From the NCBI GenBank assembly GCA_947447985.1, contig CANFLX010000009.1, positions 16,232 to 80,231 on the forward strand: 64,000 nt of DNA, read 5' to 3'. The translations under genes and the position numbers were made by a program. Shown piece after piece: positions 18,083 through 28,088 of this stretch (within the stretch, counting starts at the first letter, position 1; the number at the start of each line of letters is the position of its first letter). Source of the DNA: Comamonadaceae bacterium (GTDB lineage: Bacteria; Pseudomonadota; Gammaproteobacteria; Burkholderiales; Burkholderiaceae_C). A model generated the notes under the pieces. The model was not told the origin of the DNA and did not search any database. It saw only the letters and a list, made by a program, of their open reading frames with translations.

Positions 18083-19325
18083 CCGCTTCCCGGGCACGCA
18101 CCAGGCTCGCCTTGGTGCCTTCGACCAACACTTCGGCCGCGCGGCCACGTGCGTTGTAGTTACTGGCCATGCTCATGCAATAGGCGCCAGCCGACATGAC
18201 AGCCACCTTATCCCCCGGTGCGACCTGCAGGCTGCGGTCACGGCCGATCCAGTCACCGCTTTCGCACACCGGCCCCACCACGTCATACAGCGCGGTGGGC
18301 GCTGATGGGGCGCTGGTGTCCAAAGGAACAATCGCGTGGAAGGCCTGGTACATGGCGGGTCGTGGCAAGTCGTTCATGGCCGCATCCACGATGCAGAAGT
18401 TTTTCTGCTCGCCGGGCTTGAGGTAGAGCACCTCGGTGACGCACACACCGGCATTGCCCACCAGCGATCGCCCGGGTTCAATCATGAGCTTGCGCTGACC
18501 AAAACCGCGCGCATCCAACTTGGCCAGCAATTGTGCCCACAGGGCGTCCGCTTGGGGCGGCGTGTCGCCTTGGTAATCAATGCCCAGACCACCGCCGAAA
18601 TCGATGTGCTCAATCGCAATGCCATGGGACTCAATGGTTTCCACCAGGTCCAGCATGCGGTCCATCGCATCCAGGTAGGGGTTGACTTCGGTAATCTGCG
18701 AGCCGATGTGGCAATCGATGCCGACCACTTTCAGACCCGGCAGAGCTGCAGCATGCTGGTACACCGCCAGGGTTCGCTCGTGGGCAATGCCGAACTTGTT
18801 GCCCTTCAGGCCGGTGGAGATGTAGGGATGGGTTTTGGGGTCCACATTGGGATTGACGCGGATGCTGATTGGCGCGCGCAATCCCATGGCGGTGGCGACT
18901 TCATTGAGCACGTCGATCTCCGACTCGCTTTCGACATTGAAGCAGCCAATGCCGGTCTCGAGCGCCAGGCGCATTTCCGCGCGCGTTTTGCCCACGCCGG
19001 AAAAAATGACCTTGGTCACGTCGCCACCTGCGGCAATCACACGCGCCAGTTCGCCACCGGAGACAATGTCAAAGCCGCATCCGGCCCGCGCAAACACTTG
19101 CAGCACCGCCAAAGTGGAGTTGGCCTTCATGGCGTAGCAAATCTGTGCCTTGCGGCCCGCAAAGCCGCGTTGGTACGCCGCCAGTGCTGAAAGCATGGCC
19201 GCCTTGGAGTACACAAACAGCGGCGTTCCAAACTGCTCAGCCAAGGTATTCAGCGCACAGTCCTCCACGTGAAGCTGCTCGTGCGCATAATGGAAAAATG
19301 GCTGACCGGGGAAAGTAGCTGGCAT
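18045..19325 (-). CDS. lysA: Diaminopimelate decarboxylase
   Basis: The last step of lysine synthesis, converting meso-diaminopimelate to lysine with pyridoxal phosphate. The PLP lysine lies in [13 protein letters not shown], the phosphate-binding region in [17 protein letters not shown] and MIEPGRS, and the catalytic Cys in [12 protein letters not shown]. 426 residues with the ATG at 19325; a longer frame to 19367 would run into lptM. It follows lptM by ten bases, the usual partner of lysA in proteobacteria. Its 3' end overlaps msrQ by 38 bases. Confidence 0.95.
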   Translation of the reverse strand: MPATFPGQPFFHYAHEQLHVEDCALNTLAEQFGTPLFVYSKAAMLSALAAYQRGFAGRKAQICYAMKANSTLAVLQVFARAGCGFDIVSGGELARVIAAGGDVTKVIFSGVGKTRAEMRLALETGIGCFNVESESEIDVLNEVATAMGLRAPISIRVNPNVDPKTHPYISTGLKGNKFGIAHERTLAVYQHAAALPGLKVVGIDCHIGSQITEVNPYLDAMDRMLDLVETIESHGIAIEHIDFGGGLGIDYQGDTPPQADALWAQLLAKLDARGFGQRKLMIEPGRSLVGNAGVCVTEVLYLKPGEQKNFCIVDAAMNDLPRPAMYQAFHAIVPLDTSAPSAPTALYDVVGPVCESGDWIGRDRSLQVAPGDKVAVMSAGAYCMSMASNYNARGRAAEVLVEGTKASLVRAREAVSDLFASESLVG

Positions 19326-19335
19326 AAAGGGCTTT

Positions 19336-19512
19336 TCAGGAAATGCGGGAAGACAGGGGGGCTGCAATCAATGCGTGCGTTGCCGATTCCCCGCCATGCA
19401 GGGCTGCCTTGGCGGGCAGATACAGTGGCCCCGTTTGGCCGCAGCCTGTGAGGTAAAGGGCACTTGCCAGCGATATGCATGCCCTAGCCCGGATTTTTTT
19501 GATTTTCAACAT
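19336..19512 (-). CDS. lptM: LptM (YifL) small outer-membrane lipoprotein
   Basis: A 58-residue lipoprotein with a basic N-terminus, a hydrophobic core and a lipobox ALYLTGC (Cys at about residue 24), followed by the family hallmark GQTGPLYLP. LptM mimics LPS in the LptD-LptE translocon and helps LptD disulfide maturation. The lptM-lysA order is conserved. The ATG at 19512 is only 12 bases from the divergent cyaY start, so promoters must lie inside the opposing coding sequences. Confidence 0.9.
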   Translation of the reverse strand: MLKIKKIRARACISLASALYLTGCGQTGPLYLPAKAALHGGESATHALIAAPLSSRIS

Positions 19513-19524
19513 GGTGAAATTGTA

Positions 19525-19854
19525 ATGACCGACCTTGAGTTTTTGGACCGTGCCGAATCTTTGCTCCAAGTGCTGGAGGAGCGCTGCGACGCTTTGAATG
19601 AGCGCAGCGATGTCGATATCGACAACCAGCGCGTCGGAGGCATGGTTACGCTCACCTTCCCCAACCGCAGTCAGATCATTGTGAATTTGCAAAAACCCCT
19701 GCACGAAGTGTGGATGGCGGCGCGCTCAGGGGGGTACCACTACCGTTGGGTGGATGGACGTTGGCAGGACACCAAGGACCGCAGCGAGTTCTTCGAATCC
19801 CTTACCCGCGATGCCAGCGCCCAATCGGGCACGGCACTGGATTTCAGGCCTTAG
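19525..19854 (+). CDS. cyaY: Frataxin-like iron-sulfur assembly protein CyaY
   Basis: A 109-residue cytosolic frataxin homologue that binds iron and modulates the IscS-IscU machinery. The N-terminal acidic helix ([18 protein letters not shown]) and the following sheet, with [19 protein letters not shown] and SGGYHYRW, match CyaY. The ATG at 19525 gives the canonical length. It ends four bases into the 3' end of convergent mrcA. Confidence 0.94.
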   Translation: MTDLEFLDRAESLLQVLEERCDALNERSDVDIDNQRVGGMVTLTFPNRSQIIVNLQKPLHEVWMAARSGGYHYRWVDGRWQDTKDRSEFFESLTRDASAQSGTALDFRP

Positions 19855-22223
19855 TTTTTAAACAAGTCGAGAATCGACTTTTTCTCGTCGGCGGCTGGCA
19901 AGGCCTGGCGTTGGCCTGCAGGGCCAGAGCCCACAGCACCCACCCCGGCGTTCTTGGCGAACTCTTCGAAATACCATTCGTTGTTGAGGTGCACGATGCC
20001 TTCGGGCGGCTCGGGCTCCATCACTGGCACGTTTTTGAGCGCCGTCTCCATGAAGCTGATCCACACCGGCAAGCTCAAGCCGCCGCCTGTTTCGCGGTCG
20101 CCCAACTTGCGAGGCGTGTCGTAGCCAATCCAGGTCACCGCGGCCAAGGTCGGCTGGTAGCCGGCAAACCAAGCGTCCATAGAGTCGTTGGTTGTGCCCG
20201 TTTTACCGTAGACGTCGGGGCGCTTGAGCGTGGCCTGCGCTTTGGCCGCGGTACCGGAGCGCGTCACTTCTTGCAGCAAGCTCGTCATCATGAAGGCGTT
20301 GCGCGGTTCAATTGCGCGGTTGTCCTCACTCAGGGTGGGGGTGGCCGTCTCCACCAGCACTTTTCCGCGCTGCTCGCTGACCTTGGAAACCAACCAAGGG
20401 TTCACGCGGATACCACCGTTGGCAAAAACCGAATAGCCGACGGCCATTTGCATGGGCGTGACCGACCCTGCACCAAGCGCCATGGTCAGGTAAGGCGGGT
20501 GTTTCTCGGCGTCGAAACCGAACTTGCTGACCCACTCTTGTGCATATTGCGTGCCGATGGACTGCAATATCTGAATGGAGATCATGTTTTTCGACTTGGC
20601 CAGGCCTTTGCGTAGCGTCATCGGTCCATCAAACGTGCCGTCGTAGTTCTTAGGTTCCCACGGCTGCCCTCCGGTGACACCTGCATCAAAAAACAGGGGC
20701 GCGTCGTTGATGACGGTGGATGCGGTAAATCCTTTCTCCAAGGCGGCGGAGTAGATAAACGGCTTAAAGCTCGAGCCTGGTTGACGCCAGGCCTGGGTGA
20801 CGTGGTTGAATTTGTTTTTATTGAAATCAAAGCCACCGACCAAGGCTTTGATGGCGCCATCGCGTGGATCCAGCGCGACGAATGCGCCCTCCACTTCGGG
20901 CAATTGGGTAATTTCCCAGCCGCCTTTGGCCATTTTGACAACGCGGATCACGGCGCCCGGGCGCAGACGGATAGTGGGTGCCGCTTTGTCGGACAGCCCG
21001 GATTGGGCGGGTTTGAGTCCTTCGCCCGTAATTTCAAGCATTTCGCCGCCCTGGCGCATGGCGCGGATGCGTTTGGGATCGGCCTCGATCACCACGGCGG
21101 ACTGCACATCGCCATTGTCCGGGTGTTCGTCCAATACTTCGTCCACCGCGTCCTCCATCTCCTGCTGGTCTTGCGGTAAAGCAATGAATTTTTCGGGTCC
21201 GCGGTAAATTTGGCGTCGCTCAAAATCCATGATGCCGCGGCGCAATGCCCGGTAGGCAGCCTCTTGTTGGGCTCCCACCAGCGTGGTTCGTACATCCAGA
21301 CCCCGGGTGTAGGTGTCGCTGCCGTATTGCGCAAACATGGCTTGGCGCACCATTTCAGCAACAAATTCGGCGTGGACCTGAATCCGGGTTGCCGCCGTTT
21401 TGACCTGCAGCACTTCATTTTTGGCGGTGTCGGCTTGTGCTGCGGTGATAAACCCGTTGTCCAGCATGCGTTCAATGATGTACTGCTGGCGAATGCGTGC
21501 GCGTTTGGGATTTTTAATCGGGTTGTAAGCCGAAGGGGCTTTGGGTAAACCGGCCAGCATGGCTGCCTCGGCCACCGTGATGTCTTTCAGGGGCTTGCCA
21601 AAATAGGTCTCACAGGCTGCTGCAAAGCCGTAGGCCCGGTTTCCCAGATAAATCTGGTTCATGTAGATTTCCAAGATCTGGTCCTTGCTCAGCGTGTGCT
21701 CAAGCTTCAAGGTCAGCAGAATTTCGTAAATCTTCCGGGTAAACGTCTTTTCAGACGACAAGTAAACGTTTCGTGCCACTTGCATGGTGATCGTCGAGGC
21801 GCCTTGACTCTTGGATCGGCCCACATTGGCCAAGGCGGCGCGCACCATGCCGATGTAATCAATCCCACTGTGCTGAAAAAACCGGGCGTCTTCAATCGCC
21901 AATATTGCGTTTTTCATGACATTTGGAATTTCTGCGATCGGCGTCAGCGTGCGATGCTCTTCACCGAATTCGCCAATCAGGTCACCCTCGGCCGAAAAAA
22001 CCCGCAAGGGCAATTTGGGGTGGTAGTCCTCCAAGTCCGAGATGTCCGGCAAATTGGGATAAGCCAGTGCCATCGTGATGGCAACCACAATGAGCAAAGA
22101 CGCCAGCGCGGCAAAAGCCAGTCCCAGAAGTACTGCCGCCGAGCGCAGGATCCATGCGCCTATGGTGCGTTGTTTTCGTGCAGTAGGGGGCGTCGGGTCA
22201 GGGGAAGGTGAAGAGTTTGGCAT
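19851..22223 (-). CDS. mrcA: Penicillin-binding protein 1A
   Basis: A bifunctional peptidoglycan synthase of 790 residues. A short cytoplasmic tail and one membrane anchor (about residues 22-55) lead to the GT51 glycosyltransferase domain ([27 protein letters not shown]). An OB-like insert follows, then the transpeptidase with the active serine in SSFKPF, SKN in AKSKNM, and KTGT. The ATG at 22223 begins a Ser/Pro-rich tail; 23 extra codons of the longest frame look non-coding. It diverges from pilM across 162 bases, the arrangement found in many gamma- and betaproteobacteria. Confidence 0.95.
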   Translation of the reverse strand: MPNSSPSPDPTPPTARKQRTIGAWILRSAAVLLGLAFAALASLLIVVAITMALAYPNLPDISDLEDYHPKLPLRVFSAEGDLIGEFGEEHRTLTPIAEIPNVMKNAILAIEDARFFQHSGIDYIGMVRAALANVGRSKSQGASTITMQVARNVYLSSEKTFTRKIYEILLTLKLEHTLSKDQILEIYMNQIYLGNRAYGFAAACETYFGKPLKDITVAEAAMLAGLPKAPSAYNPIKNPKRARIRQQYIIERMLDNGFITAAQADTAKNEVLQVKTAATRIQVHAEFVAEMVRQAMFAQYGSDTYTRGLDVRTTLVGAQQEAAYRALRRGIMDFERRQIYRGPEKFIALPQDQQEMEDAVDEVLDEHPDNGDVQSAVVIEADPKRIRAMRQGGEMLEITGEGLKPAQSGLSDKAAPTIRLRPGAVIRVVKMAKGGWEITQLPEVEGAFVALDPRDGAIKALVGGFDFNKNKFNHVTQAWRQPGSSFKPFIYSAALEKGFTASTVINDAPLFFDAGVTGGQPWEPKNYDGTFDGPMTLRKGLAKSKNMISIQILQSIGTQYAQEWVSKFGFDAEKHPPYLTMALGAGSVTPMQMAVGYSVFANGGIRVNPWLVSKVSEQRGKVLVETATPTLSEDNRAIEPRNAFMMTSLLQEVTRSGTAAKAQATLKRPDVYGKTGTTNDSMDAWFAGYQPTLAAVTWIGYDTPRKLGDRETGGGLSLPVWISFMETALKNVPVMEPEPPEGIVHLNNEWYFEEFAKNAGVGAVGSGPAGQRQALPAADEKKSILDLFKN

Positions 22224-22385
22224 GGCGGTTCCACGGAGGTAGGGCTGCCCCCAGCCCGTAATTTTAAGACGCGAAGCCGTTGCACTACCCAATTTCGCAT
22301 TTCATACGCTAATTTGCTGATAATATTGAGAACATTATTCTTTCGTAGCCATTTACCAAAATCTGAAATTGGAGCTGTTTTTTTG

Positions 22386-23459
22386 ATGAATATTGCATCA
22401 CTGCTGCGACGAATGCCGGAAGAAATTCTTGGCATTGACATCAGTGCGTCTGCTGTGAAACTCGTTGGGCTCAGTGGTACGGCCGAAAAGCCGGTGCTTG
22501 AATATTGTTCAAAGGACTTGCTACCTGCGGGTGTCGTGGTCGATGGTTCGATCGAAAAATCGGATGAGTTGTCGGTGGTTTTGCGCCGACTTGTCAAACA
22601 ATCGGGTGCGAAAACCAAAAACGTCGCAGTCGCGTTGCCTGCCTCGGCGGTCATTACCAAGAAAATCACTATTCCGTCTGGGTTACGTGACTTAGACATG
22701 GAATACCAGGTGGAGAGTGAAGCCAGGCAGTACATTCCCTTCCCGATCGAAGATGTGAGCCTGGATTTCTTTGAGCTCGGCCCCAGTGCCGCAATACCTG
22801 GCAGCGTCGACGTGTTGATCGCAGCGGCACGCAGGGAGCGTGTGGAGGCGCTTCAGGACCTGTTGGAGGTGGCAGGGCTGAAGCCGGTGGTCGTGGGTGT
22901 GAATTCTTATGCCGCCTGCATGGCCTTGGGGCGGGTGATCGATTTGCAAGCCAAAACCACCCCGGGCACTCTGTCGGTGCTTTTCAAATTGGGCGCCACG
23001 TCCACCACGATGCAGGTGCTGCGCGGACAAGACCTGGTGTATGAGCGAGAGCAATCATCGGGCGGCGACCATTTGACACAAAAGATTGCAAGTTACTATG
23101 GCTTATCCCTTTCTGAAGCAGAGGCCAGAAAGTGCAAAGGCAGTCTTGCCCATGATTACGAGGGCCGTATCCTGATTCCCTACATCGACGGATTGGTGCA
23201 GGAGCTGGGGCGTTCGTTGCAGTTCTTCTTCAACAGCACCCAGTACAACCGGGTGAATCAGGTCTTTTTAGCGGGTGGGGGAGCACTCTTACCGGGTCTG
23301 GCTTTATCGGTCGCGAGCCAAATTCAAGTGCCTTGCACCGTCGTCAACCCTTTTGAGGGCATGGCCGTAGGGTCAAAACTTGATCGCACGCGGGTACAAC
23401 AAGAGGCGCCAGCGTATTTAGGGGCATGTGGCTTGGCGTTGCGGAGATTGATCAGGTGA
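22386..23459 (+). CDS. pilM: Type IV pilus assembly protein PilM
   Basis: A cytoplasmic actin-like ATPase that binds the N-terminus of PilN and links the inner-membrane alignment complex to the pilus motor. FtsA/actin-type nucleotide-binding signatures are visible: GIDISASAVKLVGL at the start and VFLAGGGALLPGL near the end. 357 residues with ATG 22386, preceded by GGAG at 22371-22374. It is first in pilMNOPQ. AT-rich DNA just upstream (for example GATAATATT at 22319-22327) could contain the promoter, but no firm -35/-10 pair can be chosen. Confidence 0.94.
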   Translation: MNIASLLRRMPEEILGIDISASAVKLVGLSGTAEKPVLEYCSKDLLPAGVVVDGSIEKSDELSVVLRRLVKQSGAKTKNVAVALPASAVITKKITIPSGLRDLDMEYQVESEARQYIPFPIEDVSLDFFELGPSAAIPGSVDVLIAAARRERVEALQDLLEVAGLKPVVVGVNSYAACMALGRVIDLQAKTTPGTLSVLFKLGATSTTMQVLRGQDLVYEREQSSGGDHLTQKIASYYGLSLSEAEARKCKGSLAHDYEGRILIPYIDGLVQELGRSLQFFFNSTQYNRVNQVFLAGGGALLPGLALSVASQIQVPCTVVNPFEGMAVGSKLDRTRVQQEAPAYLGACGLALRRLIR

Positions 23460-24091
23460 TACAGCTCAATCTACTGCCGCATCGGGAACTGTCACGTAAG
23501 AAAAAGCGTGAGCAGTACTTCATGTCGGTTTTCGTGGCGGCCCTGGTGGGTGTTGGACTCTCTACCCTGGCAGTCAGCTGGCTTCAGGCGGCCATTGACA
23601 GCCAAAACGGGATCAATGCCATCTTGGATGCCGAAATCCTGACGCTGGACCGGCAAATCAAAGACATTAAGGGGCTTGAGTCGCAAATCAGTGCGTTGCA
23701 GGCGCGCAAGCGCACGGTGGAGGATGTGCAGTCGGACCGCAACCAGTCGGTTCACCTGCTCAACGAATTGTCCCGTCAATTGCCACCCGGCGTGCTCTTG
23801 GTGAGGGTGTCGCAGACGGACCAGCAGGTTTCTATCAATGGCATGGCCCAGTCTAATGAGCAGGTGTCGGAATTACTCAGAAACTTAGCGGGATCAAGTG
23901 CGTGGTTTACCAAGCCCGAGCTTGTGGAATCTGTGGCGACTGCGCTGCCACTGCCCAATAAAGAGCAGCGGCCCATGTTTAACTTCAGCGTGCGAGCCCT
24001 GCTCGTGCGTGGCTCAGAAGCTGCGGCATCACCTGCGCGGGTGCTGGAGCCCGCTCCGGGGGTGCCCCCCGCTGCGGCTCGGGAACCTTAG
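23456..24091 (+). CDS. pilN: Type IV pilus assembly protein PilN
   Basis: A bitopic inner-membrane protein of the alignment complex. The cytoplasmic start IQLNLLPHRE is the conserved PilM-binding peptide, followed by one membrane segment (about residues 21-43), a coiled coil (about 50-95) and a periplasmic ferredoxin-like fold. I take GTG 23456 as the start: it overlaps the pilM stop (GTGA), has GGAG at 23443-23446, and puts INLLP at the N-terminus as in known PilN. 211 residues. Confidence 0.93.
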   Translation: MIQLNLLPHRELSRKKKREQYFMSVFVAALVGVGLSTLAVSWLQAAIDSQNGINAILDAEILTLDRQIKDIKGLESQISALQARKRTVEDVQSDRNQSVHLLNELSRQLPPGVLLVRVSQTDQQVSINGMAQSNEQVSELLRNLAGSSAWFTKPELVESVATALPLPNKEQRPMFNFSVRALLVRGSEAAASPARVLEPAPGVPPAAAREP

Positions 24092-24111
24092 TTAAACACG
24101 ATCACGCTAAT

Positions 24112-24780
24112 ATGGCCAAAGCTCGAAGCCCCTCCTTCGATTTTGCAGCGTTCAAGGACAACCTTGCGCTGCAGTTTGAAGATCTAGACGCCTCTGATCC
24201 ATCGCGCTGGCCGTTTTTGCCGCGTGCCCTGTCGCTGGTGGCGATAACGGTGGTGGTTACCGCTGTGCTGTGGCAGGCATGGATCAGTGACTTTTCCTCG
24301 GAACTCTCTGCCGCGGTTGCGAAAGAGCATCAACTCCGAGGCGACTTCAAGACAAAACTGGGCAAGGCCTCCAACCTTGTGTTCTTGAAAAAACAACGCG
24401 ACGAAGTTGAGGGCTATGTCAAGCAGTTGGAAAGTCAACTGCCGAGCCGAGCTGAAATGTCGGCATTGTTGTCGAGCATTAACCAACTGGGTATCAAGCG
24501 AAATTTGCAGTTTGAGTTGTTCCGCCCAGGCCAGGTGCTGGTGAAACCCTATTACGCCGAATTACCAGTCACCATCCGTGTTCACGGCACTTATCACGAC
24601 TTTGGACGATTTGCATCGGATATTGCGCTACTGCCCCGCATTGCGACGCTGGGAAATATCAGTGTTACTGCCAAAACGGATACCAGTATGGCTTTTGATG
24701 CCACCTTAAAAACCTATCGTTATCTCGACACCGATGAAGCGGCTGCGCAACGCAAAGCAAGTGGGGAAGACAAGAAATGA
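24112..24780 (+). CDS. pilO: Type IV pilus assembly protein PilO
   Basis: A PilN partner with the same topology: a short cytoplasmic tail, one membrane segment (about residues 37-58), a coiled coil (about 65-105) and a periplasmic domain with the PilO pattern LLSSINQLGIKRNLQFELFRPG and LPVTIRVHGTYHDFGRFASD. 222 residues, normal for the family. It ends in a four-base overlap with pilP. Confidence 0.94.
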   Translation: MAKARSPSFDFAAFKDNLALQFEDLDASDPSRWPFLPRALSLVAITVVVTAVLWQAWISDFSSELSAAVAKEHQLRGDFKTKLGKASNLVFLKKQRDEVEGYVKQLESQLPSRAEMSALLSSINQLGIKRNLQFELFRPGQVLVKPYYAELPVTIRVHGTYHDFGRFASDIALLPRIATLGNISVTAKTDTSMAFDATLKTYRYLDTDEAAAQRKASGEDKK

Positions 24781-25325
24781 GGTCGGCACTTTCCTCATTG
24801 CATTGGCCTGCAGCCATGGTGATGGCGGGTTTTTTGTCGGCTTGCGGCTACACCACGGAGCAGGACGTGCGCAGCTTTATGGATGCGGAAAGGGCTGCCT
24901 TGCATCCGGTTTCGAAGGCGATACCGTCACCAATCCCCTTTGAGGCTGCGATCTACGACGAAGGCGGAAAGCCTGATCCATTTAGCAAGCAGGCTTTTTT
25001 TCAATTCTTGATAGGCACGGTAAAGACTGGCAAACCCAGTATTGCCACGCCAGACCTATTGCGCAGCAGGACGGAATTAGAAGGTTTTCCCTTGGATTCG
25101 TTGGCAATGGTCGGTGTTTTGACCCAAGAAGCTCAAAACGTAGCCCTGGTTCGTGCGGGCACCAAGCTCTACCAGGTCAAGGTCGGCGCTCACATGGGTC
25201 AAAACCTGGGGAAGGTCACCAAGATTGAGGAAACAAGGATCACCTTGCGAGAACTGGTGCAGGATGACTTGGGTGAATGGTCTGCCCGGACAAACATGCT
25301 GAATATGCAAGAGAGGAATAAATGA
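24777..25325 (+). CDS. pilP: Type IV pilus lipoprotein PilP
   Basis: An inner-membrane lipoprotein that connects PilNO to the PilQ secretin. A signal peptide with lipobox FLSAC (Cys at about residue 23) is followed by a linker and the HR domain, with the features PLDSLAMVGVLTQ, KVGAHMGQNLGKVTKIE and LGEWSAR. 182 residues. It overlaps pilO and pilQ by four bases each. Confidence 0.94.
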   Translation: MRSALSSLHWPAAMVMAGFLSACGYTTEQDVRSFMDAERAALHPVSKAIPSPIPFEAAIYDEGGKPDPFSKQAFFQFLIGTVKTGKPSIATPDLLRSRTELEGFPLDSLAMVGVLTQEAQNVALVRAGTKLYQVKVGAHMGQNLGKVTKIEETRITLRELVQDDLGEWSARTNMLNMQERNK

Positions 25326-27487
25326 CAGTCACTCAAGCGGTGAAGCGAGCCCTGCCCCAAACGCTGTTAGCCGTTTGTTTAGCCCTTGGCGCCTCATTGG
25401 CCTGGGCTCAAAATTCCATTAAATCGGTGAGCGGTTCGGCGCAAGGTGAGGTGGAAACCGTTCGCATCGAGTTTGCACGGGATCTGACGGCTTTGCCATC
25501 GGCGTTCGCGACCCAAAAACCCGCGCGAATTGCTTTGGATTTTCCTGGCGTGACCGGAGGGCTAGGGCGCTCAAGCGTAGAAATCAATCAGTCAAACGTT
25601 CAATCTGCCAATGTGGTGCAGACCGAGGAGCTGAGTCGCGTCGTATTGACGCTTAAACGCCCGACCTCATATTCCATGCAATTGGCCGAGCGGGCCTTAA
25701 TCATTACCTTCGACCCAGCGCCGTCCTCCCTTGGTTCTGAGGCGACGCAATCTCGAATTTCAGACGTGGTCAACCCAAAAGAGTCGCTGAGTGCCATTGA
25801 TTTTCGTCGTGGCACGGATGGTGCGGGACGTATTCGTATTGCCTTGTCCAGCAGCAAAGTGGCTGCGGACATACGCCAAGTCGGGAGCAATTTGGTGGTC
25901 GACTTGTCCAACGTTAGCTTGCCGGAAGCGCTGCGCAGGAAACTCGATGTCATTGACTTCGGAACGCCAGTACAAACGGTGACCTCGTCAGAGGTGAGTG
26001 ATCGTGTGCGCATTCTCATTGTGCCCCAAGGTGAATGGGAGCACACCGCTTATCAGACTGAGAGCGAGTTGGTGGTGGATGTGAAGGCGGTCAAGTTGGA
26101 TCCCAAAAAACTCACGCCGGGTAGTGGATACAACGGTCAAAAATTGTCACTTAATTTTCAAAGTATTGATGTCCGCCAGGTGTTGCAGGTCATTGCAGAT
26201 TTCACCGGGTTTAACGTAGTGACCTCCGACTCTGTGACCGGCTCTGTGACCCTCAGGCTGATGGATGTCCCCTGGGACCAGGCTCTGGACATCATCCTGC
26301 AAAGTAAAGGCTTGGGCGTTCGTAAAAACGGAAGCGTGCTGTGGGTGGCCCCGCGTGAAGAAATCGCCGCAAAGGACAAACTGGAATTTGAGTCCAAGCT
26401 CTCGTCCGAAAACTTGGAATCCTTGCGAACTCAATCCTTTCAGTTGAACTATGCCAAAGCGACTGAAATAGCGCCGCAGCTGACCGCTGGCGGAACGGGA
26501 GCATCAGCGTCGCCGACTGGCGCGGCCAGTGCGTCGTCGGCGGGCGCCAATGCCCGAATTTTGAGCCCGCGTGGCAGCGTGATCGCCGAGACGCGTACCA
26601 ACCAGTTGTTTGTCACGGATATCCCCAGCAAGCTGGACCAGGTTGCCCAACTGATCGCCAAAGTGGATATTCCTGTTCGGCAGGTGGTGATCGAGGCGCG
26701 AATCGTAGAGGCTGACGACACGTTTGGTAAATCCCTGGGTGTGAAGCTCGGAGGCAATGACCTGCGTGCTTCCAAAGGGGGCACCGGGGGCTACGAGATC
26801 AGTGGTGACAACCGTATTGCATTTGGTACCACCTATTCAAACGCTGTGGGTGCAGCGGGGTTTGCCGGCGGAACCAATGACACGACGTCAAACTTTGTGA
26901 ATTTGCCGGCGACCGGGCAAGGCGGTTACAACCCGGCCACGTTTGCCGTGACCTTGTTCAGTGCGGCTTCTAACCGCATGATGGGCTTGGAGATTTCCGC
27001 GCTCGAATCTGATGGCAAGGGGAAGGTCGTCTCCAGTCCGCGAGTTATCACGGCGGATCAAGCCAAAGCGGAAATCGAACAAGGTGTGGAGATTCCCTAC
27101 CAAATGGCAACCAGCAGTGGTGCGACGTCTTTGGCCTTTCGCAAGGCGACCTTGCGTCTCAATGTGACACCGCAAATTACCCCAGAAGGCAATGTCAATC
27201 TAGACCTCGAGGTGAACAAAGATTCGATGGGAGATAAGACCCCCTACGGCGTCGCCATCAACACCAAGAGAATAAAAACGCAGGTCTTGGTCGAAAACGG
27301 AGGTACTGTGGTTATCGGTGGGATATTCACATTGGAGGATCAGGTCACCGATACCAAGGTGCCATTTTTCGGGGATTTGCCGGCCATTGGAATCCTGTTC
27401 AAGACCAAGACGGTCAGCACTGCAAAAAAAGAAATGCTGATCTTCATCACGCCTAAACTGGTTTCTGAACGTTCGGTGGTACGCTAG
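25322..27487 (+). CDS. pilQ: Type IV pilus outer-membrane secretin PilQ
   Basis: A 721-residue precursor that forms the outer-membrane channel for the pilus. It has a signal peptide (residues 1-29, ending SLAWAQ), two AMIN peptidoglycan-binding domains (about 35-130 and 155-250), an STN/N0 domain (LSLNFQSIDVRQVLQVIADF), an N1 domain and a C-terminal secretin domain with VSSPRVITADQAKAEIEQG and VFFGDLPAIGILFK-type endings. A Gly/Ala/Ser-rich insert sits in N1 (about residues 390-410). It is last in the pil operon; aroK follows after 68 bases, as in most betaproteobacteria. Confidence 0.96.
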   Translation: MTVTQAVKRALPQTLLAVCLALGASLAWAQNSIKSVSGSAQGEVETVRIEFARDLTALPSAFATQKPARIALDFPGVTGGLGRSSVEINQSNVQSANVVQTEELSRVVLTLKRPTSYSMQLAERALIITFDPAPSSLGSEATQSRISDVVNPKESLSAIDFRRGTDGAGRIRIALSSSKVAADIRQVGSNLVVDLSNVSLPEALRRKLDVIDFGTPVQTVTSSEVSDRVRILIVPQGEWEHTAYQTESELVVDVKAVKLDPKKLTPGSGYNGQKLSLNFQSIDVRQVLQVIADFTGFNVVTSDSVTGSVTLRLMDVPWDQALDIILQSKGLGVRKNGSVLWVAPREEIAAKDKLEFESKLSSENLESLRTQSFQLNYAKATEIAPQLTAGGTGASASPTGAASASSAGANARILSPRGSVIAETRTNQLFVTDIPSKLDQVAQLIAKVDIPVRQVVIEARIVEADDTFGKSLGVKLGGNDLRASKGGTGGYEISGDNRIAFGTTYSNAVGAAGFAGGTNDTTSNFVNLPATGQGGYNPATFAVTLFSAASNRMMGLEISALESDGKGKVVSSPRVITADQAKAEIEQGVEIPYQMATSSGATSLAFRKATLRLNVTPQITPEGNVNLDLEVNKDSMGDKTPYGVAINTKRIKTQVLVENGGTVVIGGIFTLEDQVTDTKVPFFGDLPAIGILFKTKTVSTAKKEMLIFITPKLVSERSVVR

Positions 27488-27555
27488 ACTTCACGAGAGA
27501 AGAGCTTTTGATGGGCGCCGCTTTACGCGCTCAGCCATTCCAGTTTTAGTGAACC

Positions 27556-28083
27556 TTGCGTGTGATATCCCTCATCGGCCTTCCCGGCTCCGGAAAATCA
27601 ACCGTCGGCCGCCAACTCGCGCGGCGCTTGCAGCTGCCTTTTTCTGATTCAGACCATGTCATTGAAGCGCGATTGGGTTGTCCGATTCGCGAGTTTTTTG
27701 AACGCGAGGGCGAGGAGCGCTTTCGGGACATTGAAGCCGAAGTCATCGACACCTTGAGCCAGCAGGGTGCGGGCGTGCTGTCCACCGGGGGCGGCGCGGT
27801 CCTGAGGCCAGAAAATCGACGCCACCTGCGTGAGCGCGGCACGGTGATTTACCTCAAGTCGCATCCCGAGGAGCTGATTCGCCGCCTACGCCACGACACC
27901 AACCGACCTCTGTTGCAGGTGGCTGACCCGATGGCCAAACTGCGTGAATTGTTCGTCGCGCGTGACCCTTTGTACCGGCAAACCGCGCACTTTGTCATCG
28001 AAACAGGGCGTCCATCGGTGGCGACTTTGGTCAATATGATCGTCATGCGGCTCGAGCTTGACGGCGCCGCACCTCTAAACTAG
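27556..28083 (+). CDS. aroK: Shikimate kinase
   Basis: Phosphorylates shikimate at the 3-hydroxyl in aromatic amino-acid synthesis. The P-loop [11 protein letters not shown] begins at residue 7; the shikimate-binding DSDHVIE, the FREIE-like FRDIEAEVI and [13 protein letters not shown] follow, as does the lid RNRP-like TNRPLLQ. 175 residues. An in-frame TAG at 27547 means the start must be TTG 27556 or GTG 27562; neither has a good ribosome binding site. It is followed by aroB after five bases. Confidence 0.93.
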   Translation: MRVISLIGLPGSGKSTVGRQLARRLQLPFSDSDHVIEARLGCPIREFFEREGEERFRDIEAEVIDTLSQQGAGVLSTGGGAVLRPENRRHLRERGTVIYLKSHPEELIRRLRHDTNRPLLQVADPMAKLRELFVARDPLYRQTAHFVIETGRPSVATLVNMIVMRLELDGAAPLN

Positions 28084-28088
28084 GGGCT

